Positions 1-5,607 of a DNA stretch of 5,633 nt are shown here, piece by piece. Origin of the DNA: Desulfurococcales archaeon (lineage in GTDB: Archaea; Thermoproteota; Thermoprotei_A; Sulfolobales; NBVN01); the NCBI GenBank assembly GCA_021160415.1, contig JAGHCP010000177.1, forward strand, positions 1-5,633, read 5' to 3'. The notes under the pieces were generated by a model. It did no database searches and had not been told where the DNA came from. It saw only the letters and a program-made list of their open reading frames with translations. How positions within the stretch are numbered: position 1 is the first letter of the stretch; each line of letters opens with the position of its first letter. The translations under genes were made by a program, and so were the position numbers.

Positions 1-885
1 ACCCATAATGTAGACGTCATATCCCGGTTTCTCAAGTTCCCTCAGTATTTGAGGCCAAGTCAGGGCTTGCACTGACACCTTAAATCCGAGCTGCCCCCAG
101 TATGTTGATAGGAGTGTTGCTATTTTATTCCACTCCGGAATTCCTTGCACGGTATAAATCGTAATCATATATTTCGTGGGGTCTATCCCTGACTTAGCTA
201 TTAGTTCCTTCGCCTTATTCATATCCAGCTTGTATTGAATGGTGTTGTACGTGGTATAACCCAGTAATCCCTTGGGCAGAACGCCCGGAAGTGGAACGAG
301 GGTCCCGTCATACACGGTCTTATAAATCATTTCGTAAGGTATTGCGAAAGCGAGGGCCTGCCTAACATATACGTTATCGAATGGAGGTTTCAGTGTGTTT
401 AAGGTGATGTACATTATTCCCGGGGTTAGCCCGATTTCCTTCTTAATGATCTTATGTTGCCCCTTAGTGGTTCCGACCAAGGCACTTAACTGGCTTACCG
501 GTATTTCACCGAAGTCGGCAACTCCTTTCTTCACGGTGAGGATTCTCGCACTTACGTCGTTCTGTATAAGGTAGAACACTATTTTGTGGATGACCTTCTT
601 CTCCCCTGGTGGGGGAGCTTGTGTAGTTGTGGTTGTGTATATTGTGGTGGGCTGCGTGGTGGGTGATGGTTGTGGTGATGTTGGAGGCGATGTAGCCGGA
701 CCTGACGTAGTTGCCGTGGTTTGCGGTGATGTGATCGTCGGTGAAGGCTGTCCTGGCAGCGTGAGGTAATAATAACCCACTCCGATCCCTATAAGGATCA
801 CCACGATTATAGTGATGGCTGAAGCCTTGGATAATGCCTTACGGATGTGTTTAAAGTGTGGATTCAACCTACTCGTCGATAACAC
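1..885 (-). CDS. Family 5 (peptide/oligopeptide type) ABC transporter solute-binding protein, partial, apparently lacking the first part of the binding domain
   Basis: An open frame runs from GTG 885 to the window edge (295 codons, C-terminus missing); an in-frame TAG lies at 913-915. Residues 15-41 form a basic patch and a hydrophobic segment. The sequence K-A-L-S at 16-19 fits the archaeal class III signal peptide pattern cut by PibD-like peptidases, leaving the helix as a cell-surface anchor. Residues 44-93 are a Pro/Ser/Thr linker. From about residue 96 the sequence follows the middle of SBP_bac_5 proteins: KIVFYLIQNDVSARI, a G-V-A-D-F segment, then KPPFDNVYVRQALAFAI (the conserved 'fDdvrvRqAl' block), a K-A-K-E-L-I segment and W-x-x-I-L-R-E-L. 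The usual upstream part of the domain, with its D-P and 'F-H-D-G' type blocks, is absent between linker and core (see findings). The role would be capture of peptides or other solutes outside the cell. No permease or ATPase is visible; they may lie beyond position 1. TTG 867 is an alternative start. Confidence 0.85.
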   Translation of the reverse strand, partial: MLSTSRLNPHFKHIRKALSKASAITIIVVILIGIGVGYYYLTLPGQPSPTITSPQTTATTSGPATSPPTSPQPSPTTQPTTIYTTTTTQAPPPGEKKVIHKIVFYLIQNDVSARILTVKKGVADFGEIPVSQLSALVGTTKGQHKIIKKEIGLTPGIMYITLNTLKPPFDNVYVRQALAFAIPYEMIYKTVYDGTLVPLPGVLPKGLLGYTTYNTIQYKLDMNKAKELIAKSGIDPTKYMITIYTVQGIPEWNKIATLLSTYWGQLGFKVSVQALTWPQILRELEKPGYDVYIMG

Positions 886-926
886 CCCTTTGAGGGCTGG
901 ATTACCGAGGTTCTATTTACTATAGC

Positions 927-935
927 TTTTATAAA
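927..935 (-). promoter_or_regulatory. TATA box of the solute-binding protein gene
   Basis: On the minus strand TTTATAAAA is preceded by the purine-rich AGAGAAA, a good archaeal BRE/TATA arrangement. Transcription would start about 26 bases downstream, near 905, giving a leader of about 20 bases before GTG 885. It lies between the hypF stop (997) and this gene, so the binding protein probably has its own transcript. No strong Shine-Dalgarno sits at the usual spacing: an AAAGGGG run abuts GTG 885 and lies about 16 bases before TTG 867. Confidence 0.6.
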
Positions 936-996
936 TTTCTCTTAACAGAGTTATAATGGCCTTTATTCTTGAAGAACTTCAAACCTTTACCTTTAG

Positions 997-3342
997 TTAA
1001 TAAAGATCTTTTCCCCATCCAATAACATAAGCAACCTGACCTAATGCGATCCCCCCGTCATTGGGAGGTACTCGAGATGGGAGAATCGCTGAGAGAGCTA
1101 TTTCCTTAAGCGCATCCTCCAGTCCCTTAACTATCCAGTCGTTTACAGCAGCCCCTCCCGAAAGGACTACGTGCTTAATTCCGGTTCCTGCTAGGTAGCG
1201 CTTAAGACATAACCCTAGGCCGTAACCAACTCCGTACTGAATTGATGCTGCGATGTCTTCCTTCCTCAGGTCTTCGCTGAAGACGGCCTGCTTAAGAGGT
1301 GTTAACGTGTCAACCACGCATTCGCTTCCTTCCAAAGAGGCTTTGAAGCTGTAGGCTATATCATCAACTAATGTCCCCCTCCTTGAGTAAGCCTCGAGAG
1401 CAATTGCCGGTTCCCCCTCAAACGTTCTCTCCATCCTTACGCCTAGGAGGGCTGAGAATGCATCAAGCACCCTACCAGTCGAGGATGTGGGAACGTAGTT
1501 CCCTCTACGTAGCTGAGATGCTAGAGCGTCAAACTCTAATCTCCCACCCTTCAGTCCTTTATCCGCCCCCCAGCTCCTCATAATGTTCCACGCTTCCTCC
1601 TCATCCTTGAGAGCCATGATGAGGGCTGTCGCCAGAAACCTAGCAGGTCTCTCCACTGAGGCATCACCTATTATCGGGAGGTACTTAAGGTGACCGAGCC
1701 TCCTGTACCGCAGATCGCTATCCACTTGAAGGAGCTCACCGCCCCATATCGCGCCGTCGTCTCCGTACCCCACGCCATCAACGACAACCGCGGCGAAATC
1801 CTCTCCAAGTATTCCCGTATCTGCTGCGGCGCTTAATGCATGCGCGTAATGATGCTGCACCTCCAGTAGAGTCACCCCCCACTTTTCCGCGTATTCCAGC
1901 CCTAATCTCCTTGAGAAGTATAATGGGTGCTTGTCTACGACGATAACGGATTTTCCTGGATCTATTCCGTAGTTCTCTATGAAGAACTTCAGGTACTTGT
2001 CCAGCTCGGAAATTGTTTCGGGGTTATCAAGGTCACCTATGTACTGCGTGAGGACTACCTTATCCTCGAACCCCACTGCCCCAGCGCTCTGCAGGTCAGC
2101 CCCTAAAGCAATGACTTCCTGCCCTAACTCTTTATTTATCTTTATCCACCTAGGAGCGTACCCTCTACCCCTCCTCAGCAGTACAGGGGAGTTTCTAGTG
2201 AACCGCACGACTGAATCGTCAACCCTGTTAACTATCTCTCTGTCATGACTTAACACGTAGTCAATCACATTCCGTAAGTACCTCGTAACACACTCATCAT
2301 TAACGCACATCGGTAAGCCCTTAGGATTGCCGCTAGTCATTATGAGGAACTTATCCTTGGTTGACTGAAGGAGGAGGTAATGGAGGGCCGTGTAGGGGGT
2401 GAAGATCCCCTCCACATCCATGCCGGGGGAGACCAAAGGTGAGGCAGGGGACCCGTCCTTCTTCGGTAGGAGAACTATCGGTCGTTCAGGGGATTTAAGT
2501 AGCTTCTCAGCGGTTGAGTTAATTACTACTAGCTTGGAAAGCGTTTCTATGTTCAGACCCATAACTGCGAATGGCTTCGTAGGTCTCGACTTCCTCTCCC
2601 TGAGCTTCTGAATCACCTCATCATCAGTGGCGAGTGCGGCTATGTGGAACCCGCCTAGGCCCTTCACGGCTACTAGGTAGCCCTCATCAATTAGCTTCGC
2701 TGCTTCCTCGATGGGATCACGGGTATCTAGATGTTCCCCCTCAGAGGTCATGAGGTAGAGCTTCGGGCCGTCCTTAGGGCAACTTATTCCTTGTGCGTGA
2801 TACCTCCTAACATTCCTCAGATCTCTGTACTCCTTCAAACATTCCGAGCATAGCTTATACTTCCTCATAGCGGTGTTCTCCCTGTCGTATGGTGCCCTGA
2901 GCATCATGGAGTACCGAGGGCCGCACCACGCACAAGAATTGAACGCGTACCTGTACCTCCTATCTTTAGGATCGAGGACCTCCCTCAGGCAGTGCTCACA
3001 TATAGCGAAATCAGGCGGGATCATGGACCTCCTAATCCTTTCCTTACCGCTGGGAAGTATCTTGAAGTCATTGAAGCCCTTAGGCCTGACCTCGAAGACC
3101 TGCATCGACTCGATCAGCGCTGGAGGAGGCCTCTCCTCAGGGAGGAGCTTGATGAATTCCTCAACCCTATCACCGTCCCCTTCAACCCATATCTCAACTT
3201 CCGAGCCACCCACATTCCTTACATAACCCTTAACCCCGACCTTAACCGCCAGGCGATGCACGTAAGGCCTGAACCCCACACCTTGAACGATGCCCTCAAC
3301 GACTACCCTAACTGCCCTCAATCTAAAGCCCCTTAAGGCCAC
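997..3342 (-). CDS. hypF: Carbamoyltransferase HypF, [NiFe]-hydrogenase maturation
   Basis: HypF uses carbamoyl phosphate and ATP to make carbamoyl-adenylate and passes the carbamoyl group to the C-terminal Cys of HypE, the source of the CN ligands of [NiFe]-hydrogenases; it acts in the cytoplasm. All four domains are visible in order. The acylphosphatase domain is at about 10-95 (VEGIVQGVGFRPYVHRLA, with R25 and N43). The zinc modules follow (C115/C118, C137/C140, C165/C168, C188). The YrdC-like domain covers about 205-400 (GLGGFHIA, KSRPTKPFAVM, MTSGNP, RVDDSVVR, LRRGRGYAPRW). The Kae1-like domain covers about 408-781 (ALGADLQS, QHHYAH at 496-501, DGVGYGDDGAIWGGE, LSGG at 727-730, PPNDGGIALGQ). 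The length of 781 residues is normal and the C-terminus is intact. The eighth zinc Cys is replaced by D191, and one extra residue precedes C188. The frame opens at GTG 3342, overlapping the preceding gene by 10 bases, but TTG 3321 (codon 8) is better placed. No other hyp or hydrogenase gene is in the window. Confidence 0.97.
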   Translation of the reverse strand: MALRGFRLRAVRVVVEGIVQGVGFRPYVHRLAVKVGVKGYVRNVGGSEVEIWVEGDGDRVEEFIKLLPEERPPPALIESMQVFEVRPKGFNDFKILPSGKERIRRSMIPPDFAICEHCLREVLDPKDRRYRYAFNSCAWCGPRYSMMLRAPYDRENTAMRKYKLCSECLKEYRDLRNVRRYHAQGISCPKDGPKLYLMTSEGEHLDTRDPIEEAAKLIDEGYLVAVKGLGGFHIAALATDDEVIQKLRERKSRPTKPFAVMGLNIETLSKLVVINSTAEKLLKSPERPIVLLPKKDGSPASPLVSPGMDVEGIFTPYTALHYLLLQSTKDKFLIMTSGNPKGLPMCVNDECVTRYLRNVIDYVLSHDREIVNRVDDSVVRFTRNSPVLLRRGRGYAPRWIKINKELGQEVIALGADLQSAGAVGFEDKVVLTQYIGDLDNPETISELDKYLKFFIENYGIDPGKSVIVVDKHPLYFSRRLGLEYAEKWGVTLLEVQHHYAHALSAAADTGILGEDFAAVVVDGVGYGDDGAIWGGELLQVDSDLRYRRLGHLKYLPIIGDASVERPARFLATALIMALKDEEEAWNIMRSWGADKGLKGGRLEFDALASQLRRGNYVPTSSTGRVLDAFSALLGVRMERTFEGEPAIALEAYSRRGTLVDDIAYSFKASLEGSECVVDTLTPLKQAVFSEDLRKEDIAASIQYGVGYGLGLCLKRYLAGTGIKHVVLSGGAAVNDWIVKGLEDALKEIALSAILPSRVPPNDGGIALGQVAYVIGWGKDLY
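3319..3334 (-). promoter_or_regulatory. Possible ribosome binding site and TTG start that decide the hypF N-terminus
   Basis: On the minus strand AAGGGG (3329-3334) overlaps the stop codon of the preceding gene and lies 7 bases before an in-frame TTG (3319-3321). The protein would then begin M-R-A-V-R-V-V-V-E-G, close to the usual short lead before the acylphosphatase motif VQGVGFRP. GTG 3342 has only a weak AGGGA about 12 bases upstream. Either start implies translation coupled to the preceding gene. Confidence 0.45.
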
Positions 3343-3824
3343 GTTACTGTGAAATCCCTGACTTTAGAGGGAGGTACTTTCTCCAGCTTCTTTCCGGTTA
3401 GAACAATTAGCTCACCCGTTCTCCCAAAACCAATGACTTCTCCCTCGATAACTCCGCCATCCGTTAAAGTAATCCTAACCTCCTCCCCAAGATTCCTCAA
3501 ATGCTTACCTACAACCAAAACGTACCTGGAAAGAACTCCTGATCTCAGCCCTTTCAAGACATCCTCGAGGAGCGAGATTAAGGACTCTTTGAATCCTGCT
3601 GAAGTTTCCCCGATGAAATCCTTCCTTAACTTAAGGGTCACCTCCCCTTCATTTCCCATGATGGTAAGCTTCAGAGAACCCACTTCCCTCCCATCCACGA
3701 GGTATTTGTTGGGAAAGATCACTTCGACGTAATCGCCTCTGACCTCCTCGAACACTTTTATGACGGCGTAACTCACGCCCGTTACTACGTGATCCGGGTT
3801 GAACGCCTTGTGACTGAACCTCAC
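3333..3824 (-). CDS. Biotin protein ligase (BirA/BPL)-like protein, N-terminally short and probably catalytically inactive
   Basis: The 163-residue protein from GTG 3824 looks like the later part of a BPL catalytic domain followed by the small SH3-like BPL C-terminal domain. Residues 19-35 match the helix and strand before the BPL motif. Residues 36-51 (IFPNKYLVDGREVGSL) align with the ligase motif K-W-P-N-D...G-x-K-x-G-G-I-L. Residues 72-94 match the helical T-S...L-L...L segment. Residues 112-157 (LGEEVRITLTDGG onward) match the C-terminal barrel, with its G-E-V-I-G-F and G-E-L-I-V-L strands. Key residues are missing: K-W is I-F, Asp is K40, the catalytic Lys position is E47, and no G-x-G-x-N follows. 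The frame stays open upstream to a TAA at 3894-3896 and would encode GKDWSV and GSLAVKV, resembling the end of the G-R-G-x-x-G-R-x-W biotin loop, but no ATG, GTG or TTG occurs there. The gene precedes hypF closely. The family call rests on my motif alignment; an LSm-like tail or an uncharacterised family is possible. Confidence 0.5.
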   Translation of the reverse strand: MRFSHKAFNPDHVVTGVSYAVIKVFEEVRGDYVEVIFPNKYLVDGREVGSLKLTIMGNEGEVTLKLRKDFIGETSAGFKESLISLLEDVLKGLRSGVLSRYVLVVGKHLRNLGEEVRITLTDGGVIEGEVIGFGRTGELIVLTGKKLEKVPPSKVRDFTVTWP

Positions 3825-3904
3825 TTTTACGGCGAGGCTCCCTCTATCTTCGGACCCTTCACTCAGTGTAACTGACCAGTCCTTCCCGATGTCTTAGCAC
3901 CCTG

Positions 3905-3912
3905 TATATAAA
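3905..3912 (-). promoter_or_regulatory. TATA box upstream of the BPL-like gene and hypF
   Basis: TTTATATA on the minus strand lies in the gap after gene 3935-4252, just downstream of an oligo-T stretch. Transcription would begin around 3882, giving a leader of nearly 60 bases before GTG 3824. A GAGGGAG motif (3838-3844) lies 13 bases before that GTG, further than usual. This is the only good promoter I see for the two-gene unit containing hypF. Confidence 0.5.
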
Positions 3913-3922
3913 GTTGTTGGGT

Positions 3923-3931
3923 AGAAAAATA
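3923..3931 (-). terminator. Oligo-T terminator after the DUF6092-like gene
   Basis: TATTTTTCT on the minus strand begins 3 bases after the TAA at 3935. Thermoproteota commonly end transcripts at such T runs without a hairpin. A separate promoter lies just downstream. Confidence 0.4.
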
Positions 3932-3934
3932 GGG

Positions 3935-4252
3935 TTAAGCTTCACCTTTCCTTAAAGGCGGGAACTTCTTCCTTAAGTAAAACCCAAGCTCCCTGTTGAT
4001 GGCGCTAATTGCTTCAATGAATTCGTCCTCATCCGTAAGGGCAAGCCCGACGGCATTGCCTATCATATCCTTAATCCTGAGGATTTCGCTCCCTGCAATT
4101 CCTTTCCTAAGCATGAACTCTATAATCCTTCTAGCACCTTCAATTAACCTCATAGAGCCGAAGATGCGAGGTTCATGAGGAAGTATGTTGGCACCTGTAA
4201 TTAAGTAAGCAATTATGTTCAGCAGTTCCCGCTCCTCGTCATCCGGAGACAT
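3935..4252 (-). CDS. Small helical protein, DUF6092-like, function unknown
   Basis: The 105-residue protein has an acidic start (M-S-P-D-D-E-E-R-E-L-L) and appears almost entirely alpha-helical. The pattern L-L-N-I-I-A-Y-L-I-T-G-A at 10-21, then H-E-P-R-I-F-G-S-M-R-L-I-E-G-A-R-R-I-I at 26-44, resembles the DUF6092 family of archaea and actinobacteria, from memory of that family. There is no signal peptide, membrane segment or metal-binding motif, so it is probably a cytoplasmic, possibly dimeric protein. The start is firm: TGA in frame immediately precedes ATG 4252, and GGAGG lies 5 bases upstream of the ATG. It ends in a basic tail (KKFPPLRKGEA). Gaps of over 100 bases on both sides, with an oligo-T stretch after the gene, suggest a unit of its own. 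No function can be assigned. Confidence 0.75.
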   Translation of the reverse strand: MSPDDEERELLNIIAYLITGANILPHEPRIFGSMRLIEGARRIIEFMLRKGIAGSEILRIKDMIGNAVGLALTDEDEFIEAISAINRELGFYLRKKFPPLRKGEA

Positions 4253-4257
4253 TCACT

Positions 4258-4262
4258 CCTCC
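4258..4262 (-). promoter_or_regulatory. Shine-Dalgarno site of the DUF6092-like gene
   Basis: GGAGG on the minus strand is 5 bases before ATG 4252. It is the clearest ribosome binding site in the window and fixes this start, together with the in-frame TGA touching the ATG. Confidence 0.7.
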
Positions 4263-4286
4263 CTATATCAGTTATGGGCGTTCTTG

Positions 4287-4291
4287 AAAAA
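4287..4291 (-). terminator. Possible oligo-T terminator after the DUF917 gene
   Basis: A TTCTTTTTC stretch on the minus strand lies 84 bases after the DUF917 stop codon. It is short. If it stops transcription, the promoter of the next gene must lie after it, yet only about 30 bases remain before ATG 4252 and no convincing TATA is seen there. The call is therefore weak. Confidence 0.25.
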
Positions 4292-4346
4292 GAAGTCTTA
4301 CTCATCGCCAGCGTAACCCCCCGTAAGCGCCTTGTCCTTACATGAT

Positions 4347-4357
4347 TTATGTATACC
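4347..4357 (-). promoter_or_regulatory. Possible TATA element for the DUF6092-like gene
   Basis: TATACATAAAT on the minus strand is the best A/T-rich promoter candidate in the 122-base spacer before ATG 4252. It implies a leader of about 75 bases. Next to it, plus-strand positions 4365-4375 form the palindrome AAACCTGGTTT, which overlaps the DUF917 stop codon. Neither has supporting evidence beyond sequence. Confidence 0.25.
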
Positions 4358-4374
4358 ACCCCCTAAACCTGGTT

Positions 4375-5487
4375 TTACGTCCTTACACCTAAAGCACACT
4401 TAACGAGGTTCTCTACGGGTACGTACTCGTAGCTAAACCCAAATCTCTTGGGGCCGAAGAGCTGAAGACCCTTCGGGCATCTCCACACCTGCGGTGCCTT
4501 AGCAGCTATCCCTACAACTTTAATTCCTTCTTTGAGGTCCATGTTCGTTACGGGCTCGCCGTCTTCTTTGACGAGGATGAAAATATCTGGAGGCATAACT
4601 AGCGGTTCATCATCAAGCCAAACCATGATGTGTTCATTCATTATCCATGACTTAAGTTCCCTGCCCTTGAATTCGCCCAAACCCGCAACGTAAACTTCAC
4701 CCTTCAGGAACCCTTCTTCATTTCTCCACAAGTATTTCTTCACAACACCTTCAAACACTTTCCAAGCGGGTAAGGTTTCAAGTATGGCTTGAATAGGGTC
4801 CCTACCGGCCTCTCTAGCCTCAATGATTCTCTCTCCTAGCCTGTAGGACAGCGATAATGTCCCCCTAATCACCACCTTCTTCGCCTCCGTTAGGTTCATG
4901 GGGGTGTCAATCACTGCAACGGATCTTCCGCTGAGGATGGAGACATACCTCGCAATGGCTTCATAGTCATCTACGTCAGCATACTCACTAATTATCACCG
5001 CGTTCCCTGTTCCACTAACAATTACCGCGGGATGCATAGGGACGTCATGCAGGAGAGCGGTGGATTGATGAATCTGTGGTGCAGCTCTCCCCACCAGATC
5101 ACCGTCTATTGCGGGCAACCCTGCTTCAGCAGCGGCTCTTAAAGCAGTGGGTGTATTTCCACCTCCTAGCTCAGCAGGGATGAAAGCAGTTATCTCGGTT
5201 CCTATGTACTCCTCGAACAATCTAATCGCTTTCTCCATAGGCTCCCCTACCTTGAGGGCCTTCGTGGGACGCGTTCCTGGAGCTAAAGACCCTAAGAAGT
5301 ATGGAACCGCGATCATTGAATCCTCCGGGAGTTCCTCAAGTGGGAGAATCCTAACGATCCTCCCTGACTCCAGCACATCCATTAAGGCTTTGAAACCTCT
5401 ACTTGGGTTTCCTCCCCCACCAGTGCCTAGAACGGTAGCGCCTAGAACAAGCTTCCTAGCCTGATCCGCATCTCTTATCTCCAGCAA
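4375..5487 (-). CDS. DUF917 / S-methyl thiohydantoin desulfurase-like protein
   Basis: The 370-residue protein is full length for the DUF917 family, now described in Pfam as S-methyl thiohydantoin desulfurase N- and C-terminal domains. Members often sit near hydantoinase or oxoprolinase genes. The N-terminal domain shows the signature L-G-T-G-G-G-G-N-P at 20-28, E-L-G-G-G-N-T at 106-112, and G-L-P-A-I-D-G-D-L-V-G-R-A-A-P-Q at 123-138. The last part (about 320-357) has G-I-K-V-V-G-I-A-A-K-A-P, a W-R pair, F-G-P-K-R-F-G and Y-E-Y-V-P-V-E, typical of the C-terminal domain. There is no signal peptide, so it is cytoplasmic. The start is TTG 5487: an in-frame TAG lies upstream at 5530-5532, and there is no ATG or GTG between. 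GGTG (5493-5496) may serve as ribosome binding site. No hydantoinase or transporter gene adjoins it here, so the substrate is unknown. The family is confident; the desulfurase reaction is inferred from family naming. Confidence 0.9.
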   Translation of the reverse strand: MLEIRDADQARKLVLGATVLGTGGGGNPSRGFKALMDVLESGRIVRILPLEELPEDSMIAVPYFLGSLAPGTRPTKALKVGEPMEKAIRLFEEYIGTEITAFIPAELGGGNTPTALRAAAEAGLPAIDGDLVGRAAPQIHQSTALLHDVPMHPAVIVSGTGNAVIISEYADVDDYEAIARYVSILSGRSVAVIDTPMNLTEAKKVVIRGTLSLSYRLGERIIEAREAGRDPIQAILETLPAWKVFEGVVKKYLWRNEEGFLKGEVYVAGLGEFKGRELKSWIMNEHIMVWLDDEPLVMPPDIFILVKEDGEPVTNMDLKEGIKVVGIAAKAPQVWRCPKGLQLFGPKRFGFSYEYVPVENLVKCALGVRT

Positions 5488-5500
5488 TGGAACACCCGAG

Positions 5501-5541
5501 ATATAAAGGTCTCGAAGCTTTTCGTTGTTCTATAGTTTTTA
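5501..5541 (-). promoter_or_regulatory. Candidate promoter elements of the DUF917 gene
   Basis: Two A/T boxes are seen on the minus strand. TTTATAT (5501-5507) is the better TATA but would place the transcript start near 5478, inside the frame that begins at TTG 5487. TAAAAACTATA (5531-5541) would start the transcript near 5510, leaving a leader of about 23 bases that includes the GGTG site. The second fits the gene start; which is used cannot be told. Confidence 0.35.
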
Positions 5542-5573
5542 GTTCCTGAGCACGGAACCTCCTTTCGAAAAGG
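5542..5573. repeat. Two adjacent short inverted repeats in the intergenic region
   Basis: GTTCC (5542-5546) pairs with GGAAC (5554-5558) across a 7-base loop. CCTTT (5561-5565) pairs with AAAGG (5569-5573) across 3 bases. They lie between the DUF917 start and a possible divergent promoter. They could be operator half-sites or hairpins, and five-base stems can also arise by chance. Confidence 0.35.
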
Positions 5574-5576
5574 ATA

Positions 5577-5585
5577 ATAATATAC
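5577..5585 (+). promoter_or_regulatory. Possible divergent plus-strand TATA box
   Basis: AATAATATAC around 5576-5585 is preceded by purine-rich AAAAGGA (5568-5574). Its centre is about 26-27 bases before ATG 5608, the spacing of an archaeal leaderless promoter. The local sequence is A/T-rich, so chance is not excluded. Confidence 0.35.
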
Positions 5586-5607
5586 ATAGAACCATGGATG
5601 ATTAGCT

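Noticed and set aside
584..769. Plus-strand frame rich in Val and Gly
   Set aside because: It is the complement of the Thr/Pro/Ser linker of the minus-strand binding protein; the composition comes from that repeat-like coding sequence.
970..984. Inverted repeat TTGAA/TTCAA after the hypF stop as a terminator
   Set aside because: The stem is only five A/T-rich pairs and no T run follows on the minus strand.
2873..3336. Two plus-strand frames of over 110 codons opposite hypF
   Set aside because: They lie wholly opposite conserved HypF domains and show no recognisable domain or start signals.
3349..3732. Plus-strand frame of 127 codons opposite the BPL-like gene
   Set aside because: It is Ser/Pro-rich shadow sequence; the minus strand has the promoter, coupling to hypF and fold-like pattern.
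4220..4306. Short minus-strand frame (28 codons, from ATG 4306) overlapping the start of the DUF6092-like gene
   Set aside because: It has no ribosome binding site or recognisable leader pattern, and runs out of frame into the real gene.
4266..4308. Possible C/D box guide RNA on the minus strand (GCGATGA ... CTGA)
   Set aside because: The C box is imperfect, no D'/C' pair is found in between, and the flanks do not pair into a terminal stem.
5147..5464. Plus-strand frame of 105 codons opposite the DUF917 gene
   Set aside because: It mirrors the conserved DUF917 N-terminal signature and has no features of its own.
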